Of a DNA stretch of 64,000 nucleotides, positions 24,888 through 45,700 are shown piece after piece. Numbering within the stretch: the stretch's first letter is position 1; every line of letters starts with the position of its first letter. Under the pieces are notes generated by a model. The model was not told the DNA's origin and searched no databases. It worked only from the letters and a program-made list of their open reading frames with translations. The translations under genes and the position numbers were made by a program. Source of the stretch: Prauserella cavernicola (GTDB lineage Bacteria > Actinomycetota > Actinomycetes > Mycobacteriales > Pseudonocardiaceae); assembly GCF_016595675.1 (NCBI RefSeq), contig NZ_JAENJH010000008.1, forward strand, positions 113,577 to 177,576, read 5' to 3'.

Positions 24888-25931
24888 TCAGCTCAGTTCG
24901 TAGATCACCGAGTCACTCGGGACCTCGACCCGACGAGCCCGGTCGAGCTTCCAGCCGCTCTCGGCGAAGACGCCTTCCCATTCCTCCAGTGTCGGCAGGT
25001 AAACGCCCATCAGGTCGTGGGCGACCTCGAAGGCCAGGTTGAACACCGGCATCCGGGTGTCCGCGATCCCGTGGGTGCGGGCAGTGTCACCGAGCAGGAA
25101 CTTCCGCACGTTCGGAAACACCTCGCGGAGCCGGGACAGGGAGGCGACGCAGTTCTCCCGCGGCCAGAAGTCGTGGCCCATCATGAAGCACGTCAGCAGC
25201 TCCACCTCGGCGAAGCGCGGATCGGGCTCCAGCGCGGTCGCATCGGCCACGATCAGCTCGGCCCGGTCGCCGACACCCGCGTCGCGCAGGTGACGTTCGG
25301 CGTCGACCAGAACCGAGCCCGCGATGTCGAGCCCGACACCGGACGACACAGGAAAGCGGTTCAGCAGCTGGAGCAGCCGCTCACCGCTGCCCGCACCGAG
25401 GTCGCCGACGGCCTTCGGGTCGAAGTCGAGCTCGTCGAGCGCCTCCCAGAACACCGGTTCGAAGGCCAGCTGGTTGATGTCCCGGCAGGCCCGCCCGATC
25501 GCGGGCGCGTCGCGCTGGTAGAACTCCCCGCTGCGGTTCTTCGTCTCCAGCACGTTCGCCATGTCGGCGAACAGGCTCACCGATCCGATCGTGAGCCAGT
25601 GGTAGAAGGCCTTGCTGCCGTAGAACTCGGCGAAGTCCGGCCCCGGCCGGATCTCGGTGCCGGCCCGAGTCACGACACCCACGCCCGCGAGTGCCGCGAA
25701 CATGGCCTGGGTGGCTCGACGATCGAGGCCACGGTCGGCGGCGAACTCCGCGGAGTCGACGACCCCGCGCTCGCGCAGCGCGTCCAGCGCGCCGACGTCC
25801 CAGGCGGAGCTGATAGCGAACGCCGCCACGGTCGAGTTGTAGACATTGGCGACGCGTTCGCGTGCCTCTCGCCCCGTGGAGGGGACGGCCGAGCTCGTCT
25901 CGGCCTCGTGCAGGCCGGCGACCTCTGTCAT
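24888..25931 (-). CDS. SAM-dependent methyltransferase with N-terminal dimerisation domain
   Basis: This 347-residue class I methyltransferase has a winged-helix N-terminal part (YNSTVAAFAISSAWDVGALDAL, then FAADRGLDRRATQAMFAAL), as in plant-type and antibiotic O-methyltransferases. The SAM motif VGDLGAGSGERL follows near residue 180, with acidic GLDIAG and DATAL further on. The ATG at 25931 is chosen for its strong GGAAGGAG site; a GTG 15 bp upstream lies inside that site. It sits between the C-methyltransferase and the sugar aminotransferase. N- or O-methylation of the amino sugar is the simplest role, but an aryl O-methyltransferase acting on caffeoyl is not excluded. Confidence 0.85.
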   Translation of the reverse strand: MTEVAGLHEAETSSAVPSTGREARERVANVYNSTVAAFAISSAWDVGALDALRERGVVDSAEFAADRGLDRRATQAMFAALAGVGVVTRAGTEIRPGPDFAEFYGSKAFYHWLTIGSVSLFADMANVLETKNRSGEFYQRDAPAIGRACRDINQLAFEPVFWEALDELDFDPKAVGDLGAGSGERLLQLLNRFPVSSGVGLDIAGSVLVDAERHLRDAGVGDRAELIVADATALEPDPRFAEVELLTCFMMGHDFWPRENCVASLSRLREVFPNVRKFLLGDTARTHGIADTRMPVFNLAFEVAHDLMGVYLPTLEEWEGVFAESGWKLDRARRVEVPSDSVIYELS

Positions 25932-26111
25932 GAGTTCTCCTTCCACCCCGGCTGACCGTTTCCGACACGTACCCGCGGCTCGAGGACGACGTGCGAAAAG
26001 GCAGCGACTGCTGAATCACCAGAAAGACATGGCTGTCCGGTGGCGACGGCCGTCACCGATGAGCGGCGGCCGGTCGCCGGTCCCGCCAGCGGGACGCCCG
26101 ACGGCCGGGAC
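25932..26111. other. Intergenic region with inverted repeat between the two methyltransferase genes
   Basis: This 180-bp gap inside the deoxysugar operon has no convincing frame. It contains the inverted repeat at 26079-26098 and otherwise nothing I can name. A second promoter here is possible. Confidence 0.5.
26079..26098. repeat. Inverted repeat, copy 1 of a recurring element
   Basis: GGTCCCGCCAGCGGGACGCC: 7-bp arms GTCCCGC/GCGGGAC around CA. Copy 2 at 27507-27526 differs only in the two central bases, including identical flanks outside the palindrome. A looser copy lies at 24472-24491. It could be a regulator-binding site or a small hairpin element. Confidence 0.6.
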
Positions 26112-27341
26112 TCACACCACGTGAACCTCCGGCACGTAGAGGATCCAACGTCCACCGTGCTCGCGGAACTCCTGCTCCTTGGCCATGATCTCGTCGGCGT
26201 GGTTCCAGGCGAAGAGCAGCGCGTAGTCCGGATACGGCGCGGAGAACGACTCCGGCGGCCGCACCGGGATGTGGGTACCGGGCGTGAGCATGTGCTGCTT
26301 CGCGGGCGTCGTGTCGCAGACGAACGACACCAGGTCGGGCCCGAGGCCGCAGAAGTTGGCCACGGTGGCGCTCTTCGCCGTGGCGCCGTAGGCCACGACG
26401 GTCTTGCCCTCGGCCCGCACCGTGCGCAGCAACGCGACCAGGTCGTCGCGGATCTTCCTGACGTTGGCACCGAACGCCTCGAGGGTGGCCAGGTCGGAGA
26501 GCCCGCGTGCGTCCTCCTCCGCCACCAGCTCGGCCACGGCGGCCGTGGGGGTGCGCGCACCCTTGCGCGCCAGCGTGTACCGGACCTCGCCACCGTGCAC
26601 CGGGATCCGCTCGACGTCGACGAGCTCGAGCCCGTTGCGTGCGGCCATCTCCCGCACCGACCGCGCGCTGAAGAGGAAGAAGTGCTCGTCGTAGATCTGG
26701 TCGAACGACGTCTTCTCCACGATGTCGCCGAGGTAGGGATCCTCGAAGACGAACACGCCCTGCGGGCCGAGAAGGGTGGTCACGCCGTCGAGGATCGACT
26801 CCATGTACGGGATGTGGCACAGGGTGTTCGCGGCGTAGATCACGTCCGCGGGACCGTCGGTGGCGTGGATGTCCTCGGCGGTCGACCTCTGGAAGAAGTC
26901 CTTGCGCACGCGGATTCCCTTGTCCGCGGCGAGATCGGCGACCCCGCTGGAAGGTTCGACGCCGAGGTGCCGCACACCGGCCTCCGCCACGGCCTTCAGC
27001 ATGATGCCGTCGTTGCAGCCGAGCTCCACCACGAAGGGGTCCGCCCCGGTGAGCTCCGTGCTGAGGAAGCGCTTGGCGAGTCCTTCGAAGTGCTCGCGCA
27101 TGACCGACGATCCCGAGGAGTGGTACGGGTAGTCCGCGTGGAACATCCGCTCCCGCGGGACCTCCTCCATCAGCTGCACCATCCGGCACGTGTCGCACAC
27201 GCCGGTCGCCAGCTGAAAGAAGAACTCCTCGTCGCGGTCGGCATCGGGCTCCAGGAAGGCGTCGGAGAGCGGTTGGCGTCCGAAGTGGATGAACTCCTGG
27301 ACCGTGCCGGAGCAGATCCGGCATTGAGACGTTACGGGCAT
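26112..27341 (-). CDS. NDP-sugar C-3-methyltransferase (EvaC/TylCIII family)
   Basis: This 409-residue enzyme adds a branching methyl group to C3 of a dTDP-4-keto-deoxysugar using SAM. The N-terminal zinc site is built from CRIC and CDTC. The SAM loop is VVELGCNDGIMLK, and the C-terminal half has the expected YGATAKSAT and a HIPVRPPE-type strand. His and Tyr residues of the active-site region (YDEHFFLFSARSV) are in place. The ATG at 27341 with GAGGAG upstream gives the family length; a longer frame upstream is low-complexity. It is the first gene of the minus-strand sugar operon. C3-methylation plus 3-amination identifies the product as a vancosamine or saccharosamine-type branched aminosugar. 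Confidence 0.94.
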   Translation of the reverse strand: MPVTSQCRICSGTVQEFIHFGRQPLSDAFLEPDADRDEEFFFQLATGVCDTCRMVQLMEEVPRERMFHADYPYHSSGSSVMREHFEGLAKRFLSTELTGADPFVVELGCNDGIMLKAVAEAGVRHLGVEPSSGVADLAADKGIRVRKDFFQRSTAEDIHATDGPADVIYAANTLCHIPYMESILDGVTTLLGPQGVFVFEDPYLGDIVEKTSFDQIYDEHFFLFSARSVREMAARNGLELVDVERIPVHGGEVRYTLARKGARTPTAAVAELVAEEDARGLSDLATLEAFGANVRKIRDDLVALLRTVRAEGKTVVAYGATAKSATVANFCGLGPDLVSFVCDTTPAKQHMLTPGTHIPVRPPESFSAPYPDYALLFAWNHADEIMAKEQEFREHGGRWILYVPEVHVV

Positions 27342-27682
27342 CGTTCTCCTCGACTTCGTATCGCTTCCGGCTTCGACCGGGCCGGCTCCGCCCGGCGGCA
27401 CGAGAGTCGGCCACCGGCGCGGACAGCACCGCCCGCTCGACGCACGGTACCCAAGGAGTGCGAAAAACAGGAGACACCAACGTTTTCCCGGTGCCGGACA
27501 CCGCGGGGTCCCGCTGGCGGGACGCCTGACCGGAGAGCGCCGAACGGCGTTGACGGCGCGCTCGCGCCGTCGGTAACTTCTTGCGGAGCTCCCGATGTGA
27601 GGGACTGATTCCCACGGACTCGTTCTCCGAATTCATGCAATCATCGCCAACATCACGACGGCGCAAGGAAAGGCTTCGATCC
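27342..27682. promoter_or_regulatory. Divergent control region between the sugar operon and the NRPS operon
   Basis: This 341-bp spacer has no convincing gene; a longer frame upstream of the carrier protein start is of poor composition. It must hold promoters for the minus-strand sugar operon and the + strand carrier protein-NRPS operon. It contains inverted repeat copy 2 (27507-27526) and an AT-rich stretch near 27450-27490 and 27610-27650. It is the most likely place for pathway-level control, since no regulator gene lies in the cluster part of the window. Confidence 0.7.
27507..27526. repeat. Inverted repeat, copy 2, in the divergent control region
   Basis: GGTCCCGCTGGCGGGACGCC: perfect 7-bp arms around TG. 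It shares 18 of 20 bases with copy 1 at 26079, including the non-palindromic flanks GG and GCC. Its location about 165 bp from the C-methyltransferase start and 157 bp from the carrier protein start suits an operator. Confidence 0.6.
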
Positions 27683-27958
27683 ATGCTCGACAAGGCAGAG
27701 GTGACAGAGCGCGTCCGCGAGACTGCGAGGACGATCTGCGCCGAGCAGCCGGACATGCCGGAACCGAAAACGTTGAAGGACCTCGATTCGTTCTCGTTCG
27801 TCCAGGTCGTGCTCGAACTCGAGAACAGCTATCAGGTCAAAGTCCTGGAGGATCTTGAGAACTTCAGCGGCGACCAGTTCGAGGACCTCGCAGAATTCAT
27901 TCTGGCCCGCGCGGCGGCCGCGGGAAGCGCGTCCTCTCCCGCCGCGCCGGGTGCGTAA
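27683..27958 (+). CDS. Free-standing acyl/peptidyl carrier protein
   Basis: This is a 91-residue four-helix carrier protein. The phosphopantetheine attachment Ser is residue 36 in LDSFSFVQVV, followed by the acidic helix LELENSYQV. The usual Asp-Ser-Leu is Asp-Ser-Phe, as in some discrete carrier proteins of aryl- or aminoacyl-loading systems. The ATG at 27683 has AAGGAAAGG upstream; 34 codons of in-frame sequence before it are not protein-like. It opens the NRPS operon, 143 bp ahead of sbnA. It could carry coumarate activated by the short ligase at 9727, or hold Dap or another amino acid for tailoring. The ligand is not known. Confidence 0.88.
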   Translation: MLDKAEVTERVRETARTICAEQPDMPEPKTLKDLDSFSFVQVVLELENSYQVKVLEDLENFSGDQFEDLAEFILARAAAAGSASSPAAPGA

Positions 27959-28101
27959 CCAGCGGCGGCAGGCCATCCGGAACCAGGTGACCGGTCGCGG
28001 CCCCGGCCCGAAACGGCGGACCGGACCACCGACGGCCGGGCCCGCACCGGGTTTCCGGATGGCCACTTCGGACACCGTGTGGGCGTCGAGAACGGAGGAC
28101 C

Positions 28102-29103
28102 GTGACGGCGAACCTGAGCATCGATGAGGGAATCCTGTCCGCGGTGGGACGCACACCGCTCGTCCAGCTCGACCGATTGTTCTCCAGGAACGGTTCCTCC
28201 ACGCGGTTCTTCGCGAAGCTGGAGGGGCTGAATCCCGCCGGCAGCGTCAAGGACCGCGCCGCCACGAGCATGGTGCTCGACGCCATCGAGAAGGGGACGA
28301 TCGAACCGGGCCGCTCCGTGGTGGTGGAGTCGAGCTCCGGCAACCTCGGGATCGGGCTGGCTCAGGCGTGCTGCCGCTTCGGCGTGCGGTTCATCTGCGT
28401 GGTGGATCCCAAGACGACGGCGCAGAACATCTCCATCCTCCGCTCGTACGGCGCGGAGATCGACCTGGTCTCCGAGGCGGGCGACGCGGGCGACTACCTG
28501 ACGGCCCGGCTGCGCCGGGTGCGCGAGCTGTGCGCGCAGCTGCCTCACACGTACTGGACCAACCAGTACGAGAACGTGCTCAACGCTCGCGCGCAGGAGA
28601 GCATCATGCGCGAGGTCGTCGGCGAGCTCGAGCAGCGAGTGGACTACATCTTCATCGCCACCGGCACCTGCGGCACGATCCGTGGCTGCGGTGGGTTCAT
28701 CAGGAGAAACGCGCTGAGCACGCGGATCGTCGCCGTCGACGCCGAGGGCAGTGCCATCTTCGGGACACCGGGCAGGCGGCTGATTCCCGGGCACGGCGCG
28801 GCGATCCGCCCGGCGCTGTGGCACGAGGGCATCGCCGACCAGGTCGTCTCGGTCAACGACCAGGACTGCGTCGTCGGCTGCCGGAACCTCGTCGGCGCCG
28901 AGGCGATACTGGCGGGCGGGTCGTCCGGAGCCGTGGTGAGCGCGGTGGAACACCTGCGGGACGAGATCCCCGACGGCTCCACCTGCGTACTGGTGTTACC
29001 GGATCGCGGCGAGCGGTATCTGGACACCATCTACTCCGACGAGTGGGTGCACGGCAACTTCGGCGAGATCAAGCACCTCTGGAAGAGGAAGGCACCATGC
29101 TGA
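28102..29103 (+). CDS. sbnA: 2,3-diaminopropionate biosynthesis protein SbnA (O-phosphoserine-dependent PLP synthase)
   Basis: This is a 333-residue cysteine-synthase-fold enzyme. The PLP Lys is residue 50 in GSVKDRAA, the substrate loop is SSSGNLG, and the phosphate loop is TGTCGTIRG. In Staphylococcus aureus SbnA joins O-phosphoserine and glutamate to N-(1-amino-1-carboxy-2-ethyl)glutamate, which SbnB then oxidises to L-2,3-diaminopropionate. The GTG start has GGAGGACC upstream. It overlaps sbnB by 7 bp, so both are made together. A rare TTA codon at 28996-28998 could make the operon bldA-dependent. With sbnB, it shows that Dap is a precursor of the NRPS product. Confidence 0.93.
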   Translation: MTANLSIDEGILSAVGRTPLVQLDRLFSRNGSSTRFFAKLEGLNPAGSVKDRAATSMVLDAIEKGTIEPGRSVVVESSSGNLGIGLAQACCRFGVRFICVVDPKTTAQNISILRSYGAEIDLVSEAGDAGDYLTARLRRVRELCAQLPHTYWTNQYENVLNARAQESIMREVVGELEQRVDYIFIATGTCGTIRGCGGFIRRNALSTRIVAVDAEGSAIFGTPGRRLIPGHGAAIRPALWHEGIADQVVSVNDQDCVVGCRNLVGAEAILAGGSSGAVVSAVEHLRDEIPDGSTCVLVLPDRGERYLDTIYSDEWVHGNFGEIKHLWKRKAPC

Positions 29104-30095
29104 TTCTCCGGAAGAGCGACGTACTGGACGTGCTCGACGGTTCCGAACGGGCCGTGCGAGACGCCGTGTCCGGCGCGTACGTGGCACATGCCGAGGGCAG
29201 GACGGTGGTCCCGCACTCGACGTTCCTCCGGTTCCCCGACGAGCCGGGAAACCGGATCATCGCGCTGCCCGCGTACGTCGGTGGCGCGCACCCGGTCGCC
29301 TCCCTCAAGTGGATCGCGTCCTTCCCCGGCAACATCGACAGGGGCGTCGAGCGCGCGTCGGCGGCCATCCTGCTCAATTCCATGACCGACGGCAGACCGG
29401 TCGCCCTGCTGGAGGGTTCGGTGATCTCGGCCCGCCGCACGGCCGCGAGCGCCGCCGTCGCCGCGCGCGAGCTCACCTCCGGCGCTCCGGAGGACGTGCG
29501 TTCGGGTGTGTCACTCGTGGGTTGCGGCGTCATCAACTTCGAGGTGCTGCGGTTCCTGCGATCCGAGTTCCCCGAACTGGGCACGGTGACGATCGCCGAC
29601 CTGAGTGCCGAGCGGGCCCGCCGGTTCGGCGACCGCATCACCGCGCAGTGGCCGGACCTCTCGGTCACCGTCGTGGAGGACGCCGAGGCCGCGACACGCG
29701 CTCACCGGCTGATCTCGATCGCCACCACGGCGAGCTCTCCGTACCTCAGCACCCGATCCTGCGAGCCCGGATCGGTCGTGCTGCACGTCTCGCTGCGCGA
29801 CCTGGCCGTCGACTCGATCATCGGAGCGAGAAACGTGGTCGACGACGCCGATCACGTGTGCCGGGCGGCGACGTCGCTCGATCTGGCCCAGCAGGCGGTC
29901 GGTCACCGCGACTTCGTGCACGCCGAGGTGGGCGACATCCTGGCGGGGACGGTGTCGGTCGGCTACGACCGCACCGCGACCACCGTCTTCTCGCCCTTCG
30001 GCCTCGGAGCGCTCGACGCCGCCGTGGCGGCGTTCGTCGTCGACACAGCGACCGAACGCGAGCTGGGGACCTCGGTACCCGGGTTCCTCGAGTAG
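29097..30095 (+). CDS. sbnB: 2,3-diaminopropionate biosynthesis protein SbnB (ornithine cyclodeaminase-like dehydrogenase)
   Basis: This 332-residue NAD-dependent enzyme of the ornithine cyclodeaminase/mu-crystallin family oxidatively cleaves the SbnA product to L-2,3-diaminopropionate and 2-oxoglutarate. VASLKWIASFPGN holds the substrate-binding Lys region, and the Rossmann motif VGCGVINFEVLRFL follows. The ATG at 29097 gives the family N-terminus MLILRKSDVLDVL and a 7-bp overlap with sbnA; the frame stays open far upstream only because of GC bias. It is followed 46 bp later by mbtH. Confidence 0.93.
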   Translation: MLILRKSDVLDVLDGSERAVRDAVSGAYVAHAEGRTVVPHSTFLRFPDEPGNRIIALPAYVGGAHPVASLKWIASFPGNIDRGVERASAAILLNSMTDGRPVALLEGSVISARRTAASAAVAARELTSGAPEDVRSGVSLVGCGVINFEVLRFLRSEFPELGTVTIADLSAERARRFGDRITAQWPDLSVTVVEDAEAATRAHRLISIATTASSPYLSTRSCEPGSVVLHVSLRDLAVDSIIGARNVVDDADHVCRAATSLDLAQQAVGHRDFVHAEVGDILAGTVSVGYDRTATTVFSPFGLGALDAAVAAFVVDTATERELGTSVPGFLE

Positions 30096-30141
30096 AACAC
30101 CCGCGCTCGCACCGGATTCGTCACCAGTCACGAGGAGGGTC

Positions 30142-30342
30142 ATGTCCACTCAGGACGACTACGTGGTCGTGCTCAACCACGAAGAGCAGTATTCCGTCTG
30201 GTTCGCCGACCGCGACGTGCCCGAGGGATGGCGGAAGGAGGGCTTCGCCGGAAGCCGCGACGACTGCCTCGACCACATCGACAGGGTGTGGACCGACATG
30301 CGCCCGCTCAGCCTGCGCCAGCGCATGGCCGAGGAACGCTGA
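30142..30342 (+). CDS. mbtH: MbtH-like protein
   Basis: This is a 66-residue NRPS helper protein that binds adenylation domains and supports their folding and activity. The signature is nearly complete: NHEEQYSVWF, VPEGWRKEGF, GSRDDCLDHI and VWTDMRPLSLR, with the conserved Trp residues present. Phe replaces the usual Pro in the SLWP segment. The ATG is preceded by GAGGAGGG. It lies 25 bp before the first NRPS gene, the typical position. Confidence 0.97.
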   Translation: MSTQDDYVVVLNHEEQYSVWFADRDVPEGWRKEGFAGSRDDCLDHIDRVWTDMRPLSLRQRMAEER

Positions 30343-30367
30343 CCACCGACATCGTGCCGAGGTGCCC

Positions 30368-42705
<12,338 letters not shown>

Positions 42706-42709
<4 letters not shown>

Positions 42710-45700
42710 ACGCTACGCCCGAATCGAAGGGTGCCGGAGCCAGACTGCTGGGTGAGCGACTGCGGCAGCGGTCAGCGCGGACCGAACGCGGCGACGGCAT
42801 CGCTCCCGTGTCCCGCGATGAGCCGCTGCCGCTGTCCTTCTCGCAGCAACGACTGTGGTTGCTCGACCGGCTCCGGCCGGGCGGTACCGACTACCTCGTG
42901 CCGGTCGTGCTCAGGCTGACCGGGCAGCTGCGGCGGGACGACCTCGCTCGCGCGCTCGGCGAGGTCGTGGCCCGGCACGAGATCCTGCGCACGCGCTACG
43001 AGACCGACGGCGACGGCAATCCGGTGCAGGTGATCGACCCACCCGCGCCGGTCCCGGTCGAGTTCGTCGACCTCCGCGGACGCGAGTCCGAGCTCGAGGC
43101 GGTGCTCGCCGAGGAGGGCCGCCGGCCGTTCGATCTGCAGGCGGGCCCGGTGCTGAGGGCGAGAGTGCTGCGATTGGGCGACCAGGACCACGTGCTGAGC
43201 GTCGTGCTGCACCACATCGCCGTGGACGGCTGGTCCACCGGTCTGCTGGTGCGGGAGCTCGCCGAGAGCTACACCACGCCGGGCTCAGGCGCCGAACCTC
43301 CCATCCAGTACGCCGATTTCGCCGCGTGGCAACGCGAGCACGTCTCCGGGGCGAAACTGGAGAGCGGAACCGGGTACTGGATCGAGCAGCTGGACGGCCT
43401 GCCTCCGCTCGAGCTGCGGACCGACCGGCCACGCCCCGCCACCTGGAACTCGCTCGGCGACACCGTGACCTTCGAGATCCCGGCCGCGACGGCCGAGGGA
43501 ATCGCGGCACTGGGCAGGACGCACCGCGCGACGCCGTTCATGGCCCACCTCGCCGCGCTCTGGGCCGTGCTGTCGCGCTACTCGGGACAGACCGACTTCG
43601 CCGTGGGCACGCCCGTCGCGGGACGCACCCGCACCGAGACCGAGAACCTCATCGGCGTCTTCATCAACATGCTGGTGCTGCGGGCCGATCTCGGCGACGA
43701 CCCGTCCTTCGCGGAGCTGCTCGACCGTGCGCGCGGCACCGCGATCGACGCGTACGCCCACCAGGACGTCCCGTTCGAACGGCTCGTCGACGCGCTCGCC
43801 GCCGACCGGGACCTCTCCACGCATCCACTGTTCCAGGTCAATCTCGTCCTGCAGAACACCGAAGTGGCGGGATTCGAGGCGAACGGGCTGACCGGCACGG
43901 AGCTGCCGGTGATCTCCCAGGGAGCCAAGTTCGACCTCACCTGGACGTTGGAGGAGAGGCCCGACGGTTCCGTCGCCGGTGAGGCGACCTTCCCGCACGC
44001 GCTGTTCGACCGAGCCACGATCGAACGGCTCGCCCGGCACTACGTGCGGGCCCTCGACGCCGTGGTGGCCGCCCCTGGCACGCGGATCAGCGACCTGCCT
44101 CTGCTCAGCAGGCGGGAGTACGACGACCTCGTGCGAGGTCCGGTCGGCACCGCCGCCGAAGGACCGTGCCTGCACGAGCGCTTCGCCGCACAGGCCCGCG
44201 AACGGCCCGGCGCGCTCGCGCTTCGCGCCGGTGACACGAGCCTGAGCTACGCCGAGCTGGACGCGCGCGCGAACCAGCTGGCACACCGGCTGCGTGCGCT
44301 CGGGCTCGGCCGGGAGGACCTGGTCGGGATCTGCCTGCACCGGTCGGCGAACACGGTCGTCGCCCTGCTGGCCGCGTTGAAGGCGGGCTGCGCGTACCTG
44401 CCCCTCGACCCGGGCCACCCGGCGGAGCGGATCGAGTACGTCCTCGACGACGCGGACGCGCGGGTCGTGGTCACCGAGAACGCGCTGACGGGACACCTGC
44501 CCTCGCGCGACGGTGTCGAGCATGTGGTGCTGGACGATCCCGCCGAGCGGGAACGGCTCGCGGCGATGCCCGTCGAGGCGCCCGAGACCAGGTCCCGTCC
44601 CGCCGACCTCGCGTACGTGATCTACACGTCCGGTTCGACGGGACAGCCCAAGGGCGTCCAGGTGACCCACGCGAACGTCGTTCGTCTGCTCACCAGCACG
44701 GAGCAGGAGTACCGGTTCGGCCCCGACGACCGGTGGGCGCTGTTTCACTCGTACGCCTTCGACGTCTCCGTGTGGGAGATCTGGGGCGCGTTCCTCTACG
44801 GCGGTGGCCTGGTCGTCGTGTCCTCCTCGGTCGCCCGGTCCCCGTGGGAGCTGGCCGAACTGCTCGCCGACGAGGAGGTCACGGTCCTCAACCAGACGCC
44901 GTCGGCCTTCCACGGGCTCGTCGAGCTCGCCGACCGCGGCGACCCGGTGGTCGACCGGCTCGGGCTCCGGCTGGTCATCCTGGCGGGCGAACCGCTCGAC
45001 GTGACCGCGCTGGCGCCGTGGTGGAAGCGGTTCGGCGACTCCGCGGCCGCGATCGTCAACAAGTACGGGATCACCGAGACGACGGTGCACACCACCTACC
45101 GCCCGGTCGTGCCCGCCGACCTGGACGGAGACCGCAGCCCCATCGGGCATCCCGTGCGGGACCTGACGTTGTACATCCTGGATGCCCGGATGCGCCCCGT
45201 CCCGGTCGGCGTCGCGGGTGAGATCTACGTCGGCGGTCCGGGTGTCACGCGGGGCTATCTGGGGCGGCCCGGGTTGACGGCGTCGAGGTACGTGCCCGAC
45301 CCGTACGGCGAGCCCGGCGCCCGGCTGTACCGCTCCGGTGACAAGGCGCGCTTCCTCGCGAACGGCGACATCGGCTTCCTCGGCCGCTTCGACGACCAGG
45401 TGAAGATCCGCGGCTTCCGGATCGAGCTCGGCGAGGTGGAGTCGGTCCTGTCGGCGCACGCCGACGTCGAGACCGCGGTGGTCGTCGCGCACCAGCCCCC
45501 GGCGGGCGAGCGCAGGCTGGTGACCTACGTGCTGCCCAAGGACGGAGCGACGCTGACACAGTCCCAGCTTCGTGGTTACGCCAACGACCGGCTCCCCGGA
45601 TACATGGTGCCGTCGCTGTTCGTGTTGCTGACCGCGCTCCCGCTCACCGTCAACGGAAAGGTCGACCGGCGCGCGCTGCCCGACCCGGACGAGGTCAGCC

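Noticed and set aside
27581-27682. Longer start of the carrier protein
   Set aside because: The added 34 residues are basic and not carrier-like; the ATG at 27683 behind AAGGAAAGG gives a normal length.
29309-30367. Upstream extension of the first NRPS frame
   Set aside because: It overlaps sbnB and mbtH in another frame and has no NRPS sequence; the ATG at 30368 with GAGG upstream begins the condensation domain.
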